From Spongiihabitans sp965206355 (GTDB taxonomy: Bacteria; Pseudomonadota; Gammaproteobacteria; Arenicellales; Poriferihabitantaceae): a stretch of 64,000 nucleotides of DNA. The translations under genes were made by a program, and so were the position numbers. A model generated the notes under the pieces. The model did not search any database. It worked only from the letters and a program-made list of their open reading frames with translations, and had not been told where the DNA came from. Positions 18,494 to 28,179 of the stretch are shown here, piece by piece (the first letter of the stretch is position 1; every line of letters begins with the position of its first letter). The stretch is from NCBI GenBank assembly GCA_965206355.1, contig OZ242212.1, forward strand, positions 434,001 to 498,000, read 5' to 3'.

Positions 18494-19555
18494 ATGGATA
18501 GAATTACTCCCTGGTTTAAGCGGCATTTTTCCAATCCTCAGGTAGTCAATCTGGTGCTTGGGTTGCTGGTTATCCTGCTGATTATTTCTTTCGCGGGCAA
18601 TATGCTGCTGCCAGTTATAACCAGTATCATTTTGGCTTATTTGCTCGAAGGCGTGATTAACCGATTGAGCCGAATAAATTTGCCTCGACTTCTTTCAGTC
18701 TGGTTGGTTTCTCTGCTATTTGTCTTGTGTCTTGTCGGTATGATTGTCGGCTTATTACCGGTTTTATATCACCAACTTACCGATGTCGTTCAACAAATTC
18801 CGAGTATGCTGACGCGTGGTCAGACAGTGTTGATGACCTTGCCAGAACATTATCCCGAATTGCTGTCGATTGCTCAGGCGCAGGAAATAATTGATAGCGT
18901 TCGCCAACAGATTACCAGTTTTAGCCAGAGTCTGGTTACCAGCTCTCTGTCAGGTGCGGCAAGCGTTATTACGGTGGTGATTTACGTTGTCCTGTTACCG
19001 ATTCTGGTTTTCTTTTTCTTAAAAGACAAGACGCTGTTATTGCAATGGGTTAAGGGATTTTTACCACGGGAAAATGAATTGGCAGTGCGTGTTTGGAAAG
19101 ACGTGGATTCACAGATAGGAAATTACATACGCGGCAAGTTCTGGGAAATCATGCTGGTATGGATCGTGACTTTTGCCACGTTTTCATATCTTGAGATACA
19201 GTATTCTATGTTGTTATCGGTTTTGGTGGGTATATCGGTAATCGTACCCTATGTGGGTGCCGTCATAGTCACCATTCCTGTGGTCGTTATTGCTTGGTTT
19301 CAATGGGGCTGGAACGGTGATTTTATCACGCTGGTAATCGCCTATCTGGTTATTCAAACTTTGGATGGAAATTTGCTGGTGCCGTTGTTGTTTTCTGAAG
19401 TCGTCAACATCCATCCTATTGCGATTATTATAGCCGTGCTATTTTTTGGTGGGCTTTGGGGCATTTGGGGGGTCCTCTTTGCGATTCCACTGGCGACACT
19501 GGTGCGGGCGATACTGCTTGCTTGGCCGAAAGAGTTTGACGAGAAAACGCGCTGA
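18494..19555 (+). CDS. AI-2E/PerM-family inner-membrane protein
   Basis: Polytopic membrane protein of the PerM/AI-2E transporter family, 353 aa. About eight hydrophobic segments: residues 20-40, 42-60, 68-90, 155-175, then a cluster from about 215 to 340. Family features include ILVFFFLKDK near the central cytoplasmic part, YIRGKFWEIMLVW and VPYVGAVIVTIPVVV. The C-terminal GGLWGIWGVLFAIPLATLV is characteristic. Substrates of the branch are mixed (autoinducer, Na+/H+ in some) so none is assigned. Confidence 0.85.
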   Translation: MDRITPWFKRHFSNPQVVNLVLGLLVILLIISFAGNMLLPVITSIILAYLLEGVINRLSRINLPRLLSVWLVSLLFVLCLVGMIVGLLPVLYHQLTDVVQQIPSMLTRGQTVLMTLPEHYPELLSIAQAQEIIDSVRQQITSFSQSLVTSSLSGAASVITVVIYVVLLPILVFFFLKDKTLLLQWVKGFLPRENELAVRVWKDVDSQIGNYIRGKFWEIMLVWIVTFATFSYLEIQYSMLLSVLVGISVIVPYVGAVIVTIPVVVIAWFQWGWNGDFITLVIAYLVIQTLDGNLLVPLLFSEVVNIHPIAIIIAVLFFGGLWGIWGVLFAIPLATLVRAILLAWPKEFDEKTR

Positions 19556-19652
19556 CAGTGATTACCCGCAAACGGGTTTAGCACGCAAGATTTTGACACA
19601 ACACGTTGTGAGAAGCATTGAAATCGCTTTCCTGCTTTATGATTGGTATGAC

Positions 19653-19952
19653 ATGCAAAGAGTATATATTGCTGAATCTTTGGTTGACGGTCAGCTGGTG
19701 ATGGATCGTCTGCAGAATGCGGGCGTTGCCTCACAGTTGTTTCACCAGAACGCCTTAGGTGGGTTGGGTGATTTGCCGGTAACCCATCCTGAAGTCTGGA
19801 TAAAGCGAGACATAGATTTAGAAAAAGCGATTCATATTATTAACCAGTTTGCCAACCTTTCCGTTCCGGAAAGCACGCAATTGTGCTCTCAATGTGGCGA
19901 ATCGAATCCGACCACGTTTGAAATTTGCTGGTCATGTCACAGCCCGTTTTGA
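19653..19952 (+). CDS. DUF2007-type protein with zinc ribbon
   Basis: Short 99-aa protein, MQRVYIAESLVDGQLVMDRL at the start, the pattern of the DUF2007 putative signal-transducing domain. A C-terminal zinc ribbon follows: CSQCG ... CWSCH, two CxxC pairs 12 residues apart. The open frame continues upstream to 19446 inside the perM-like gene, but the family N-terminus fixes ATG 19653. It overlaps in another frame with an upstream extension of the mrcB frame. Function unknown. Confidence 0.75.
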   Translation: MQRVYIAESLVDGQLVMDRLQNAGVASQLFHQNALGGLGDLPVTHPEVWIKRDIDLEKAIHIINQFANLSVPESTQLCSQCGESNPTTFEICWSCHSPF

Positions 19953-19983
19953 GCTTATTTTTAGTGACCAAGCGTGTGCTGTC

Positions 19984-22386
19984 GTGAGTAGAAAAAAACG
20001 GTCGCGCGACCTGTTATTTGCAGGACCCAAGCCGCCCCGAACGATGTCGGGAGGTAGCTTTTTATTGTTTATGGCGACACCGCTACTGACGGGTATGCTA
20101 TTCGCTACGTTTGTCCTGGTGCTGTACCTGAATTTGGAAATTCAACACCAGTTTAGTAGCCACATTCAGTCTCAACCCGCACATGTCTATACCCGCCCGT
20201 TACAACTGACCGTTGGCATGGTATTACCCCTGACCCAACTGGCACAAACGCTGGAACGAAGCGGCTATCGTCGGGTACGGCAGATAACAGCACCTGGCGA
20301 CTTCATTTATACTCAGCGAGCGCTGGACGTTTTTATTCGGCAGTTTGATAGTGGTGCTATGCGTCAGCGTACCCGGGCGGTGCGAATTGGTTTTGATGGC
20401 AACACCATTTCAAGCCTTACCGACCACGCCACCGCAAACAGTGTCGCGCAAATTACGCTTGAGCCATTATTGATTGGCAGTTTGCAATTAGGACCTTATA
20501 AAGATCGCATTTCATTAAAATTACATGAAATGCCTGAACTGCTGATAGAAGCGTTATTGGTGATGGAAGATCGGAATTTTGAATCACATATCGGCGTAGA
20601 TCCCAGAGGCATTCTCCGTGCGTTATGGATTAATCTGCAACGTGGCAAAACCGATCAAGGTGGAAGCACGTTGACGCAACAGTTGGTCAAAAATCTTTTT
20701 TTAAGTCCGAAACGCACTGTGTCACGTAAGGTTATTGAGGCGCTGATGGCCATTACAATGGAACTTCGTTTTAACAAGGACGAAATTCTGGAACGCTACC
20801 TTAACGAAGTTTTTCTGGGGCAATCGGGCAACCGGGCGGTGCATGGTTTCGCGCTTGCCAGCGAACATTATTTCGGGCGCTCCATCGATCAGCTCAAGCT
20901 CCATGAAACCGCCTTGCTGGTTTCAATCATTCCCGCACCTTCATTTTATAATCCGAGAAAGCACCCTGAACGCGCCTTGAAACGGCGCAATCTGGTATTG
21001 CAAACCTTGACCGACATTGCTGCCATAAGCCCGCATACCGCAACAACTCTGTCGGCGTTGCCGCTCGGCATCATCGGACATAAAAGCGATTCTACCAGCG
21101 ACTTTCCCACCTATCTTGACTACCTGCACCGACAATTACGCCAATACTATCCAAAAGAAGTGCTTGATAACAATGCGCTTAAACTATATACCTCTCTGGA
21201 TACAAACATCCAGAATATCGCGCAAATGGGCTTGAGTGAAACACTGACCCATCTTGAACGACAACAGGGGATGCAATCCGGAACGCTTCAGGGTGCGGTC
21301 ATTGTTGTTGACCCCAATCGCGGTGAAATACTGGCATTGGTGGGTGATCGTGTTAAGGGCTATTCCGGTTTCAACCGCGCGATTGATGCCGAACGCCCTA
21401 TCGGTTCGCTGGTTAAACCAGCGGTGTATTTGACCGCGCTGGAGCAACCCCAAAAGTTTTCTTTAGCGACAATGCTTGAAGACAGCCCGCTGACGGTATT
21501 GCCGAAACACCAGACAAAAAGCCAGAGAAAAAACAAGACACAAAATGTCCGATCGTGGTCGCCACAAAATTATGACAAACAATTTCGTGGCAACATTCCG
21601 CTGTATCAAGGGCTGATACATTCCTATAATGTCCCCACCGTGCGACTGGGGTTGGAGGTGGGTGTGGATGCGGTTGTTGAAACCATACACCGTTTGGGAA
21701 TCGCGCGGAATATTGCCCACTATCCGTCCACCCTGCTCGGTGCGAGCCAACATACTCCGCTAGAAATCGCGCAGATTTATCAAACACTGGCAAATCAAGG
21801 TGTACGCATTCCATTACGTTCTATCCAAAGCATTCACAATGAGCGAGGCGACATGATTGCAAAATTTCCGTTGTCAGCAAAGCGCGTAGTCGATCGAAAC
21901 AGTGCCTATCTGATTGACTTCGCTCTCAAGCAAGTGGTGTTGCAAGGCACTGCCGCGAGGTTATCGCATCGTTTTGATACTGCCTCGGGTATTAGAGGGA
22001 AAACCGGCACGACAGATAATTTTAGGGATAGCTGGTTTTCCGGGTATAGTGATAACCTGCTTGCGGTGGTATGGGTCGGTGGCGACAATAATCACCCCAT
22101 CAATCTGTCTGGCGCCAGTGGTGCGATGCGGGTATGGGAAAATATAATGTCAAAACTTGATTTAGTGCCCTCAGTACAACAAAACAGTGATGATATTGTT
22201 TTTGTCAAGATTGATCCAAAATCCGGACTGGTTGCAAACAAGCGTTGCCCGCAAAGGCAGCTTTTGCCTTTTATTCGAGGGTCGCAGCCACAGGCCTTTG
22301 CGCCATGTTCCGGGCTGGCTACTACAATCAAAAATTGGTTTAGAGCCAAACCCAAAACCCAATCAAAGCTGATTTCTCCCAAGTAG
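19984..22386 (+). CDS. mrcB: Penicillin-binding protein 1B (bifunctional transglycosylase/transpeptidase)
   Basis: Class A PBP that polymerises lipid II and cross-links the peptides. About 800 aa from GTG 19984. Short basic cytoplasmic tail (SRKKRSRD), one TM (about 22-48), then a UB2H-like region, the GT51 domain with EDRNFESHIGVDPRG and QGGSTLTQQLVKNLFL, and the transpeptidase with SLVK (SxxK), SYN (SxN) and GKTGTTD (KTG). The C-terminal NKRCPQRQ...PC region is typical of PBP1b. The frame extends upstream to 19849, but that part overlaps the DUF2007 gene. A MITE sits 15 bp after the stop. Confidence 0.93.
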   Translation: MSRKKRSRDLLFAGPKPPRTMSGGSFLLFMATPLLTGMLFATFVLVLYLNLEIQHQFSSHIQSQPAHVYTRPLQLTVGMVLPLTQLAQTLERSGYRRVRQITAPGDFIYTQRALDVFIRQFDSGAMRQRTRAVRIGFDGNTISSLTDHATANSVAQITLEPLLIGSLQLGPYKDRISLKLHEMPELLIEALLVMEDRNFESHIGVDPRGILRALWINLQRGKTDQGGSTLTQQLVKNLFLSPKRTVSRKVIEALMAITMELRFNKDEILERYLNEVFLGQSGNRAVHGFALASEHYFGRSIDQLKLHETALLVSIIPAPSFYNPRKHPERALKRRNLVLQTLTDIAAISPHTATTLSALPLGIIGHKSDSTSDFPTYLDYLHRQLRQYYPKEVLDNNALKLYTSLDTNIQNIAQMGLSETLTHLERQQGMQSGTLQGAVIVVDPNRGEILALVGDRVKGYSGFNRAIDAERPIGSLVKPAVYLTALEQPQKFSLATMLEDSPLTVLPKHQTKSQRKNKTQNVRSWSPQNYDKQFRGNIPLYQGLIHSYNVPTVRLGLEVGVDAVVETIHRLGIARNIAHYPSTLLGASQHTPLEIAQIYQTLANQGVRIPLRSIQSIHNERGDMIAKFPLSAKRVVDRNSAYLIDFALKQVVLQGTAARLSHRFDTASGIRGKTGTTDNFRDSWFSGYSDNLLAVVWVGGDNNHPINLSGASGAMRVWENIMSKLDLVPSVQQNSDDIVFVKIDPKSGLVANKRCPQRQLLPFIRGSQPQAFAPCSGLATTIKNWFRAKPKTQSKLISPK

Positions 22387-22401
22387 TGGCTATGACTTAG
22401 T

Positions 22402-22540
22402 GAGACCTTTGCACGAAAGCCATTTCACCTGCATGCTGTGTTAAAATCGTACTCAATCGGTCATTTATAAGCATAAACTCCCTCATTCCGTGCGTTTTTG
22501 CCTGGCCTGAAAGCGAAATCATCTTCCGTGCAAAGGTCTC
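22402..22540 (+). mobile_element. MITE copy 2 (139 bp)
   Basis: Short-form element with intact GAGACCTTTGCACG ends, 15 bp behind mrcB. Flanks TTAGT (22397-22401) and TTAGC (22541-22545) match at four of five bases, so the duplication has one change. Confidence 0.88.
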
Positions 22541-22636
22541 TTAGCCGCATTTTATTGCCACCAGTTGCTTGCCTCGTCCACCACCATCGAATTATTATTG
22601 CTATTATTGGGTATCAACATTCTACGGGCTACGCCA

Positions 22637-22987
22637 ATGACAACAATCTATCACAATCCGCGATGTTCCAAGTCCAGAGCAACGCTGGCGTTATTAAATA
22701 GTCAGGGTATTGAGCCGGAGATTGTGCTGTATCTGCAACAACCTCCCGATGCCCAGACGCTTTCATCGATTACCCGGCAATTAGGTTGTTCAATGAAAGA
22801 CATTATTCGCGCTGGGGAAGATATTTACAAGCAACTGCGACTGGATAAAAATAATCTGACAGAGCAACAATTGATTGAAACCGTTATTCAATATCCAACG
22901 TTGTTAGAGCGACCGATTGTTGTCAATGAGGGTAAAGCGGCAATTGGGCGACCACCAGAAAACGTGCTTTTGATTATTGATGGTTAA
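22637..22987 (+). CDS. arsC: ArsC-family reductase (glutaredoxin type)
   Basis: 116-aa thioredoxin-fold protein of the ArsC/YffB/Spx superfamily; the arsenate reductase branch uses glutathione and glutaredoxin to make arsenite. The catalytic Cys is in YHNPRCSKSRATL, and the substrate Arg region reads LLERPIVVNEGKAAIGRPPENV, as in ArsC proper. Start ATG 22637 is set by this N-terminus; the frame upstream runs into MITE copy 2. No ars operon regulator or pump is adjacent, but an arsS-like gene lies at 33239. Confidence 0.85.
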   Translation: MTTIYHNPRCSKSRATLALLNSQGIEPEIVLYLQQPPDAQTLSSITRQLGCSMKDIIRAGEDIYKQLRLDKNNLTEQQLIETVIQYPTLLERPIVVNEGKAAIGRPPENVLLIIDG

Positions 22988-23009
22988 GTCTTGGTAATTC
23001 GGGGACAGT

Positions 23010-23561
23010 ATGATGAAAACAGTACAATTTACACGCATGGCGGATGGAACGGCAGCGGAATATGCCTTTCTGGCGGAACAGGAAGCACATTTTGTGAGCG
23101 AGCTACCGCAGCGTTTGCTGACCACCCTTAAAGCGTTGGAGCATTCTTTTGCGGGTTACCGAGTCAGTCGCCTGCAACACTCGTTGCAATCGGCTACGCG
23201 GGCTTTTTATGCGGGCGAATCGGAACAAATGGTGGTTGCGGCATTGCTACATGATATTGGCGATGCGCTGGCGCCGGTTTCGCATGGCGAAATGGCAGCC
23301 GCTATCTTACGACCCTATGTTTGTGATCGAATATATTGGATTGTCAAACACCACGGGCTGTTTCAAATGTATTACTACGCGCACTATTTCGACAATGACC
23401 GCCATGCTCGAGATCGCTATAAAAATCATCGCTGGTATCAGGCGACCATAGATTTTTGTGAAAACTACGATCAGAACTGTTTTGACCCGACCTTCAAATC
23501 AAAACCATTGTCTTTTTTTAAGCCGATAGTCGAGCGTGTTTTTGCCAAACCGTTAGCATGA
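23010..23561 (+). CDS. HD-domain protein, PhnZ/phosphohydrolase-like
   Basis: 183-aa alpha-helical metal protein of the HD superfamily. Metal ligands are evident in RLQHSLQSA, LLHDIGDALAP, SHGEMAA and VKHHGLFQM. The arrangement resembles the subset containing PhnZ, a mixed-valent di-iron oxygenase that breaks C-P bonds, as well as plain phosphohydrolases, so the chemistry is open. The tract YYYAHYFDNDRHARDRY is a feature of the family branch. Two ATGs (23010, 23013) are possible starts. It converges on gyrB. Confidence 0.75.
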   Translation: MMKTVQFTRMADGTAAEYAFLAEQEAHFVSELPQRLLTTLKALEHSFAGYRVSRLQHSLQSATRAFYAGESEQMVVAALLHDIGDALAPVSHGEMAAAILRPYVCDRIYWIVKHHGLFQMYYYAHYFDNDRHARDRYKNHRWYQATIDFCENYDQNCFDPTFKSKPLSFFKPIVERVFAKPLA

Positions 23562-23605
23562 TGGATGACCGATTGGCGGGCGCAACAATCGGATGCCGCC
23601 GTTGT

Positions 23606-23634
23606 TTTCAAATCTCAAATATCAAGATTTGAAA
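23606..23634. terminator. Possible bidirectional hairpin at the gyrB 3' end
   Basis: A 10-bp inverted repeat TTTCAAATCT / AGATTTGAAA with a 9-base loop spans the gyrB stop codon in the gap between the convergent HD-domain and gyrB genes. The stem is AT-rich and no clear T-run follows on either strand, so termination is only suggested. Confidence 0.35.
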
Positions 23635-26038
23635 CCGCGAAAGCATTTTGCTCGATGAAGTCCCGACGCGGTTCAACCTGATCGCCCATCAATGTGGTAA
23701 AGGTCTCGTCTGCGCCGATGCCGTCTTCGATGGTAACCTGCAACAGCCGTCTGACCGTCGGCTCCATAGTGGTGTCTCTGAGCTGATCCGCATTCATTTC
23801 TCCGAGCCCTTTGTAACGCTGAATGGTAAAACCTTTTTTGGCTCTGGATATAATCCAATCTACCGCTTCAGAAAACCTAGTTAGCTCGATCTTTGTATCG
23901 CCCCAGGCGACAGCGATTTTTGCCACCGCCACCTGACTTTCTTGCACTCCCTCAACTTCCTTTAACCTTACGGCATAGGTCAACAGATTTCGATATTCGG
24001 CACTTCTGAAAAAACTATCACTCAAAATATAGGCTTCGTCTAAGCCGTATTGATAACGCCGTATCGTGAGCGCGGCTGTTTTTATATCTGCCGTGACGGT
24101 GTAGCTGGCTATATCAGCAAACTGTGCATTTAAGGCTTTCTCCAACACCTCGGAAATTCGGTTTGCGCTTTGTGCATTGAGCAAATCCTGTTCCACAATC
24201 GGTTCAATAGTCAGCAGTGTGTTGAGGACATGTTGATTGTATTTTTTCGATAAACGCCGGATGGTTTGTTGGGTTGAATTGTGTTCCATAATCAGAGATT
24301 TTAATTCCGCACCTTGCAGGACTTTGTTATTGGTTAGCGTGATGTGCGCTTTTTCCACGGCAATCTTTATCAAAAAATTAGCCATTTCCGTGTCGTCCTT
24401 GAGATAGGTTTCTTGCTTTTTCATTGCCACTTTATACAGTGGTGGCTGTGCGATATAAATATGACCGCGCTCGATCAATTCGCGCATTTGCCGAAAAAAG
24501 AAAGTCAGCAACAACGTTCGAATATGTGAACCATCGACATCGGCATCGGTCATGATGATAATTCGATGGTAACGCAATTTGCTAATTTCAAAATCATCTT
24601 TACCGATACCGGTGCCAAGAGCCGTAATCAACGTGGTTACCTCATCCGAGGACACCATCTTGTCAAAACGCGCTTTTTCCACGTTCAGAATCTTGCCCTT
24701 GAGTGGCAAAATGGCTTGAAATCTACGATCTCTTGCCTGCTTTGCACTACCGCCGGCAGAATCCCCTTCCACTAAATAAATTTCACATAATGCCGGATCC
24801 TTTTCCTGACAATCGGCTAATTTACCCGGCAAGCCACCGAGATCCAGCGCATTTTTACGTCTTGTCATATCACGCGCTTTTCTGGCGGCCTCGCGTGCCC
24901 GAGCAGAATCAACGATGCGATTGGCAATTATTTTCGCATCACTCGGATTTTCCAGTAGAAAGCTGCCGAGTGCTTCGTTGACTGCCGATTCGACAGCACC
25001 CTTGACCTCCGATGACACCAGCTTCTCCTTGGTTTGCGATGAAAATTTAGGGTCTGCGACTTTGATTGACAAAATAGCAGTTAATCCTTCCCGACAATCA
25101 TCACCGCTTAAACTCACCTTTTCCTTTTTCGCCAGACCGAGATCGTTGACATAACTATTCAATGTACGCGTCATCGCACCGCGTAATCCTGCTAAATGCG
25201 AACCACCATCACTCTGCGGGATGTTATTGGTATAACAAAAGACATTTTCCTGATACGAATCATTCCACTGCATGGCCAATTCAATTTGCACACCTTCTTT
25301 CTCGGTGAAAGTGGTAAATACGGTCGGATGCAGGGGCGTTTTCTTCAGGTTTAAGTGGGTCACAAAGGCGGCAATTCCCCCTTCGTATTCAAACACGTCA
25401 CCAGACTCGGTGCGTTCGTCATACAGTTCGATGCGTATTCCAGAGTTCAAAAACGAAAGCTCGCGTAGTCGCTTGGACAGAGTCTCATAATGATATTGCA
25501 CATGACTGAATGTTACGCGGCTTGCCTTGAAGGTAATGATAGTGCCAGTATCCTCGGTCTCGCCAATCACTTTGAGGGCAGTCAGTGCATCGCCCTGTGC
25601 ATATTCCTGACAATGAATTTTGCCATCGCGGTGGATTTCCATGCGCAGTTTCTCCGACAACGCATTAACCACAGACACCCCGACACCGTGTAGCCCGCCG
25701 GACAACTTATAAGAATCCTGATCAAATTTACCGCCGGCATGCAGTACCGTCATAATCACTTCAGCCGCACTCTTACCCCCCTCCTCGGCTAAAATTCCGG
25801 TAGGGATACCACGCCCATCATCGCTTACGGTAATGGATTCATCGCTATGAATGGTCACCTTGATTTGGCTACAATGCCCTGCTAACGCTTCGTCAATAGC
25901 ATTATCGACAACCTCAAATACCATGTGGTGAAGACCAGTGCCGTCATCGGTATCGCCGATATACATACCTGGTCGTTTGCGAACCGCATCCAGTCCTTTC
26001 AGGACTTTGATACTGCTCGAATCGTAATCATTTGTCAT
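23615..26038 (-). CDS. gyrB: DNA gyrase subunit B
   Basis: ATPase subunit of DNA gyrase, which negatively supercoils DNA with GyrA. 807 aa, the standard gammaproteobacterial length including the extra C-terminal insert. GHKL ATPase motifs EVVDNAIDEALAG and GRGIPTG, transducer Lys in SSQTKEKL, TOPRIM EGDSAGGSAKQARDR and DADVDGSHIRT, and C-terminal YKGLGEMN are all present. ATG 26038 gives MTNDYDSSSIKVLKG; a TTG two codons earlier is less likely. It is not next to dnaA-dnaN-recF here. Confidence 0.97.
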   Translation of the reverse strand: MTNDYDSSSIKVLKGLDAVRKRPGMYIGDTDDGTGLHHMVFEVVDNAIDEALAGHCSQIKVTIHSDESITVSDDGRGIPTGILAEEGGKSAAEVIMTVLHAGGKFDQDSYKLSGGLHGVGVSVVNALSEKLRMEIHRDGKIHCQEYAQGDALTALKVIGETEDTGTIITFKASRVTFSHVQYHYETLSKRLRELSFLNSGIRIELYDERTESGDVFEYEGGIAAFVTHLNLKKTPLHPTVFTTFTEKEGVQIELAMQWNDSYQENVFCYTNNIPQSDGGSHLAGLRGAMTRTLNSYVNDLGLAKKEKVSLSGDDCREGLTAILSIKVADPKFSSQTKEKLVSSEVKGAVESAVNEALGSFLLENPSDAKIIANRIVDSARAREAARKARDMTRRKNALDLGGLPGKLADCQEKDPALCEIYLVEGDSAGGSAKQARDRRFQAILPLKGKILNVEKARFDKMVSSDEVTTLITALGTGIGKDDFEISKLRYHRIIIMTDADVDGSHIRTLLLTFFFRQMRELIERGHIYIAQPPLYKVAMKKQETYLKDDTEMANFLIKIAVEKAHITLTNNKVLQGAELKSLIMEHNSTQQTIRRLSKKYNQHVLNTLLTIEPIVEQDLLNAQSANRISEVLEKALNAQFADIASYTVTADIKTAALTIRRYQYGLDEAYILSDSFFRSAEYRNLLTYAVRLKEVEGVQESQVAVAKIAVAWGDTKIELTRFSEAVDWIISRAKKGFTIQRYKGLGEMNADQLRDTTMEPTVRRLLQVTIEDGIGADETFTTLMGDQVEPRRDFIEQNAFAVSNLDI

Positions 26039-26568
26039 ATGCAATTACCGGCTAAAATAGAAACGATTATTCTAACATATTCTATGTTAAAAAGGATTGA
26101 TTTTCATACTTAGGTTTGTCAACTTTATCCTTAAAAATTAAACAGTTGCAGTTTTCAATGTCTAAGTTTTCAATCAACCCCCGCTACGGCCGATTGTTAG
26201 CAACACATAACCTATCCGGTCTTGTAGCACATAATCTGTCCGCTTTTTATATGACCCTGAGGAGGGACATTATAGATAGCTTTGCACGAAAGCCATTTCA
26301 GCTGCATGCTGTTGTCGCCTAAAAGCGCCCACCGTTGATAAAAATGGTCTCAATCGGTCATTTATAAGCATAAACTCCCTCATTGCGTACGTTTTTGCCT
26401 TACCTAAAGCGAAATCATCTTCCGTGCAAAGGTCTCGGTATGCTAATGAATGACTACCAACAGCAACCTGCCGATATAAAACCAAAGCAGTCGGAATGAG
26501 GATAGTATGTGTTGCTATTTGTATGGATACTAACCCGTTCTGGCATAACCTTATAGTGGAGACAAATC
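26039..26568. other. gyrB/BCCT divergent intergenic region
   Basis: 530 bp between two divergent genes. Apart from MITE copy 3 (26275-26436), I see only AT-rich sequence that must contain the promoters of gyrB and the BCCT gene. GGAGA at about 26551 is the BCCT ribosome binding site. Confidence 0.5.
26275..26436 (+). mobile_element. MITE copy 3 (162 bp, damaged left end)
   Basis: Long form of the family. The left end reads GATAGCTTTGCACG instead of GAGACCTTTGCACG; the right end CGTGCAAAGGTCTC is intact. No target duplication is visible, which together with the mutated end suggests an older insertion. Confidence 0.85.
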
Positions 26569-28179
26569 ATGCGTGAATCCAAACAGCCCGCTTCTGCACA
26601 AAGCGACTATAAACTGGGCCAGGATAACATTACCCCGTTTGGACTGGATATTCATAATCCGGTCTTTTTGGTTTCGGGGATTACTATCGTCCTGTTCGTG
26701 CTCTACACCCTGCTGTTTCAGGATCATGCGGGAACATTCTTTGGTTGGTTACGACCTGCCATTACCAACGCTTTCGATAGCTTCTTTCTGATCGCGGGCA
26801 ATTTGTTTGTGTTGTTCGCGTTCGCACTCATCGTAACGCCGCTGGGGCGGGTGCGGTTAGGTGGGCAGGATGCCAAACCGGATTATAGTTACATAGAATG
26901 GTTTGCCATGCTGTTCGCCGCTGGTATGGGTATCGGGCTGATGTTTTTTGGCGTCTCGGAACCGATGTCGCATTTCGCGTCTTCTCTGGGCGGCATATCG
27001 CTGGAAAACGGCGTCCGTACCGATTGGTCGCCCCTGCAAGCAGCCGCAGGTGACCCCGAAGCTGCCCGCAATCTGGCGATGGCAGCGACCATATTCCACT
27101 GGGGTTTGCACCCGTGGGCAATTTACGCCGTGGTGGGTCTGGCGCTCGCTTTTTTTTCCTATAACCATAACCTGCCCCTGACATTGCGTTCCGCCTTCTA
27201 CCCTTTGCTTGGCGAAAAAGTCTGGAAATGGCCGGGTCATGTCATTGACACGCTGGCGGTATTTGCCACCTTGTTCGGCCTGGCGACCTCGCTGGGCTTT
27301 GGTACCACTCAAGCATTGGCAGGCTTTAACTTTCTCTATGGTTGGGGGACGGGTACGGTGGCGATTGTCCTGCTTATTACAGTAATCACCGCTTTGGCTA
27401 TCGTTTCCGTGGTGCGGGGATTGGATGGTGGGGTCAAAATATTATCCGAAATAAACATGATGCTCGCCGCGTTGCTAATGTTGTTTATTCTGGTCGCTGG
27501 TCCAACCACCGACATTCTGTCCACCGCCGTATCTGGCGGTATTGCATATATAAAAGCATTGCTTCCATTATCAATGCCATTCGCTCGGGAAGACAGCAAC
27601 TTCGCTCAAGGCTGGACTGCGTTCTACTGGGCGTGGTGGGTGTCGTGGTCGCCTTTTGTCGGTATGTTCATTGCCCGCGTCTCGCGCGGGCGTACCGTCA
27701 GAGAATTTGTCGCCTGTGTTGTTCTTATCCCCACGCTGCTTTGTGCCTTGTGGATGGCGGTGTTCGGTGGCACTGCCATCAGTCAGGTGATAGCGGATGC
27801 GGCAGCGCCGGTTGGTGTGGTGGCCCAAGAGTTGAAATTGTTTGAGATGGTCAAGGGTTTTCCGTTCACCGGTGTGCTGTCGCTGATTGGCATTGTGCTG
27901 GTGCTGGTGTTTTTCATTACTTCATCAGATTCGGGCTCGCTGGTCATTGACACCATCACCGCAGGCGGAAAAACCGATGCCCCGGTAGCGCAAAGGGTAT
28001 TTTGGTGTTCATTTGAAGGCGTAGTCGCGGCGGTGCTGTTATTGGTGGGCGGCGCTCAGGCATTGTCGGCATTACAAGCGATGACCGTTTCAACCGGCCT
28101 GCCCTTTACGCTGGTTTTGCTGTTGATGTGCATCGGCACCTGGAAGGGACTCAGCGCCGCCAACAAAGCGATTTCCTGA
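26569..28179 (+). CDS. BCCT-family betaine/choline/carnitine transporter
   Basis: Inner-membrane carrier of the BCCT family, 536 aa with about 12 TM helices. The family signature lies in WAWWVSWSPFVGMFIARVSRGRTVREF, including the aromatic trimethylammonium box. Na+-coupled members show GMGIGLMFFGVSEP, also present here. It has only short cytoplasmic tails, so the C-terminal osmosensing domain of BetP is lacking and it may serve nutrition rather than osmotic response. Together with soxBDA this supports use of glycine betaine or related compounds. Confidence 0.93.
   Translation: MRESKQPASAQSDYKLGQDNITPFGLDIHNPVFLVSGITIVLFVLYTLLFQDHAGTFFGWLRPAITNAFDSFFLIAGNLFVLFAFALIVTPLGRVRLGGQDAKPDYSYIEWFAMLFAAGMGIGLMFFGVSEPMSHFASSLGGISLENGVRTDWSPLQAAAGDPEAARNLAMAATIFHWGLHPWAIYAVVGLALAFFSYNHNLPLTLRSAFYPLLGEKVWKWPGHVIDTLAVFATLFGLATSLGFGTTQALAGFNFLYGWGTGTVAIVLLITVITALAIVSVVRGLDGGVKILSEINMMLAALLMLFILVAGPTTDILSTAVSGGIAYIKALLPLSMPFAREDSNFAQGWTAFYWAWWVSWSPFVGMFIARVSRGRTVREFVACVVLIPTLLCALWMAVFGGTAISQVIADAAAPVGVVAQELKLFEMVKGFPFTGVLSLIGIVLVLVFFITSSDSGSLVIDTITAGGKTDAPVAQRVFWCSFEGVVAAVLLLVGGAQALSALQAMTVSTGLPFTLVLLLMCIGTWKGLSAANKAIS

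Noticed and set aside
27342..27845. 167-codon frame on the same strand within the BCCT gene
   Set aside because: Out-of-frame shadow with Arg/Cys-rich composition.
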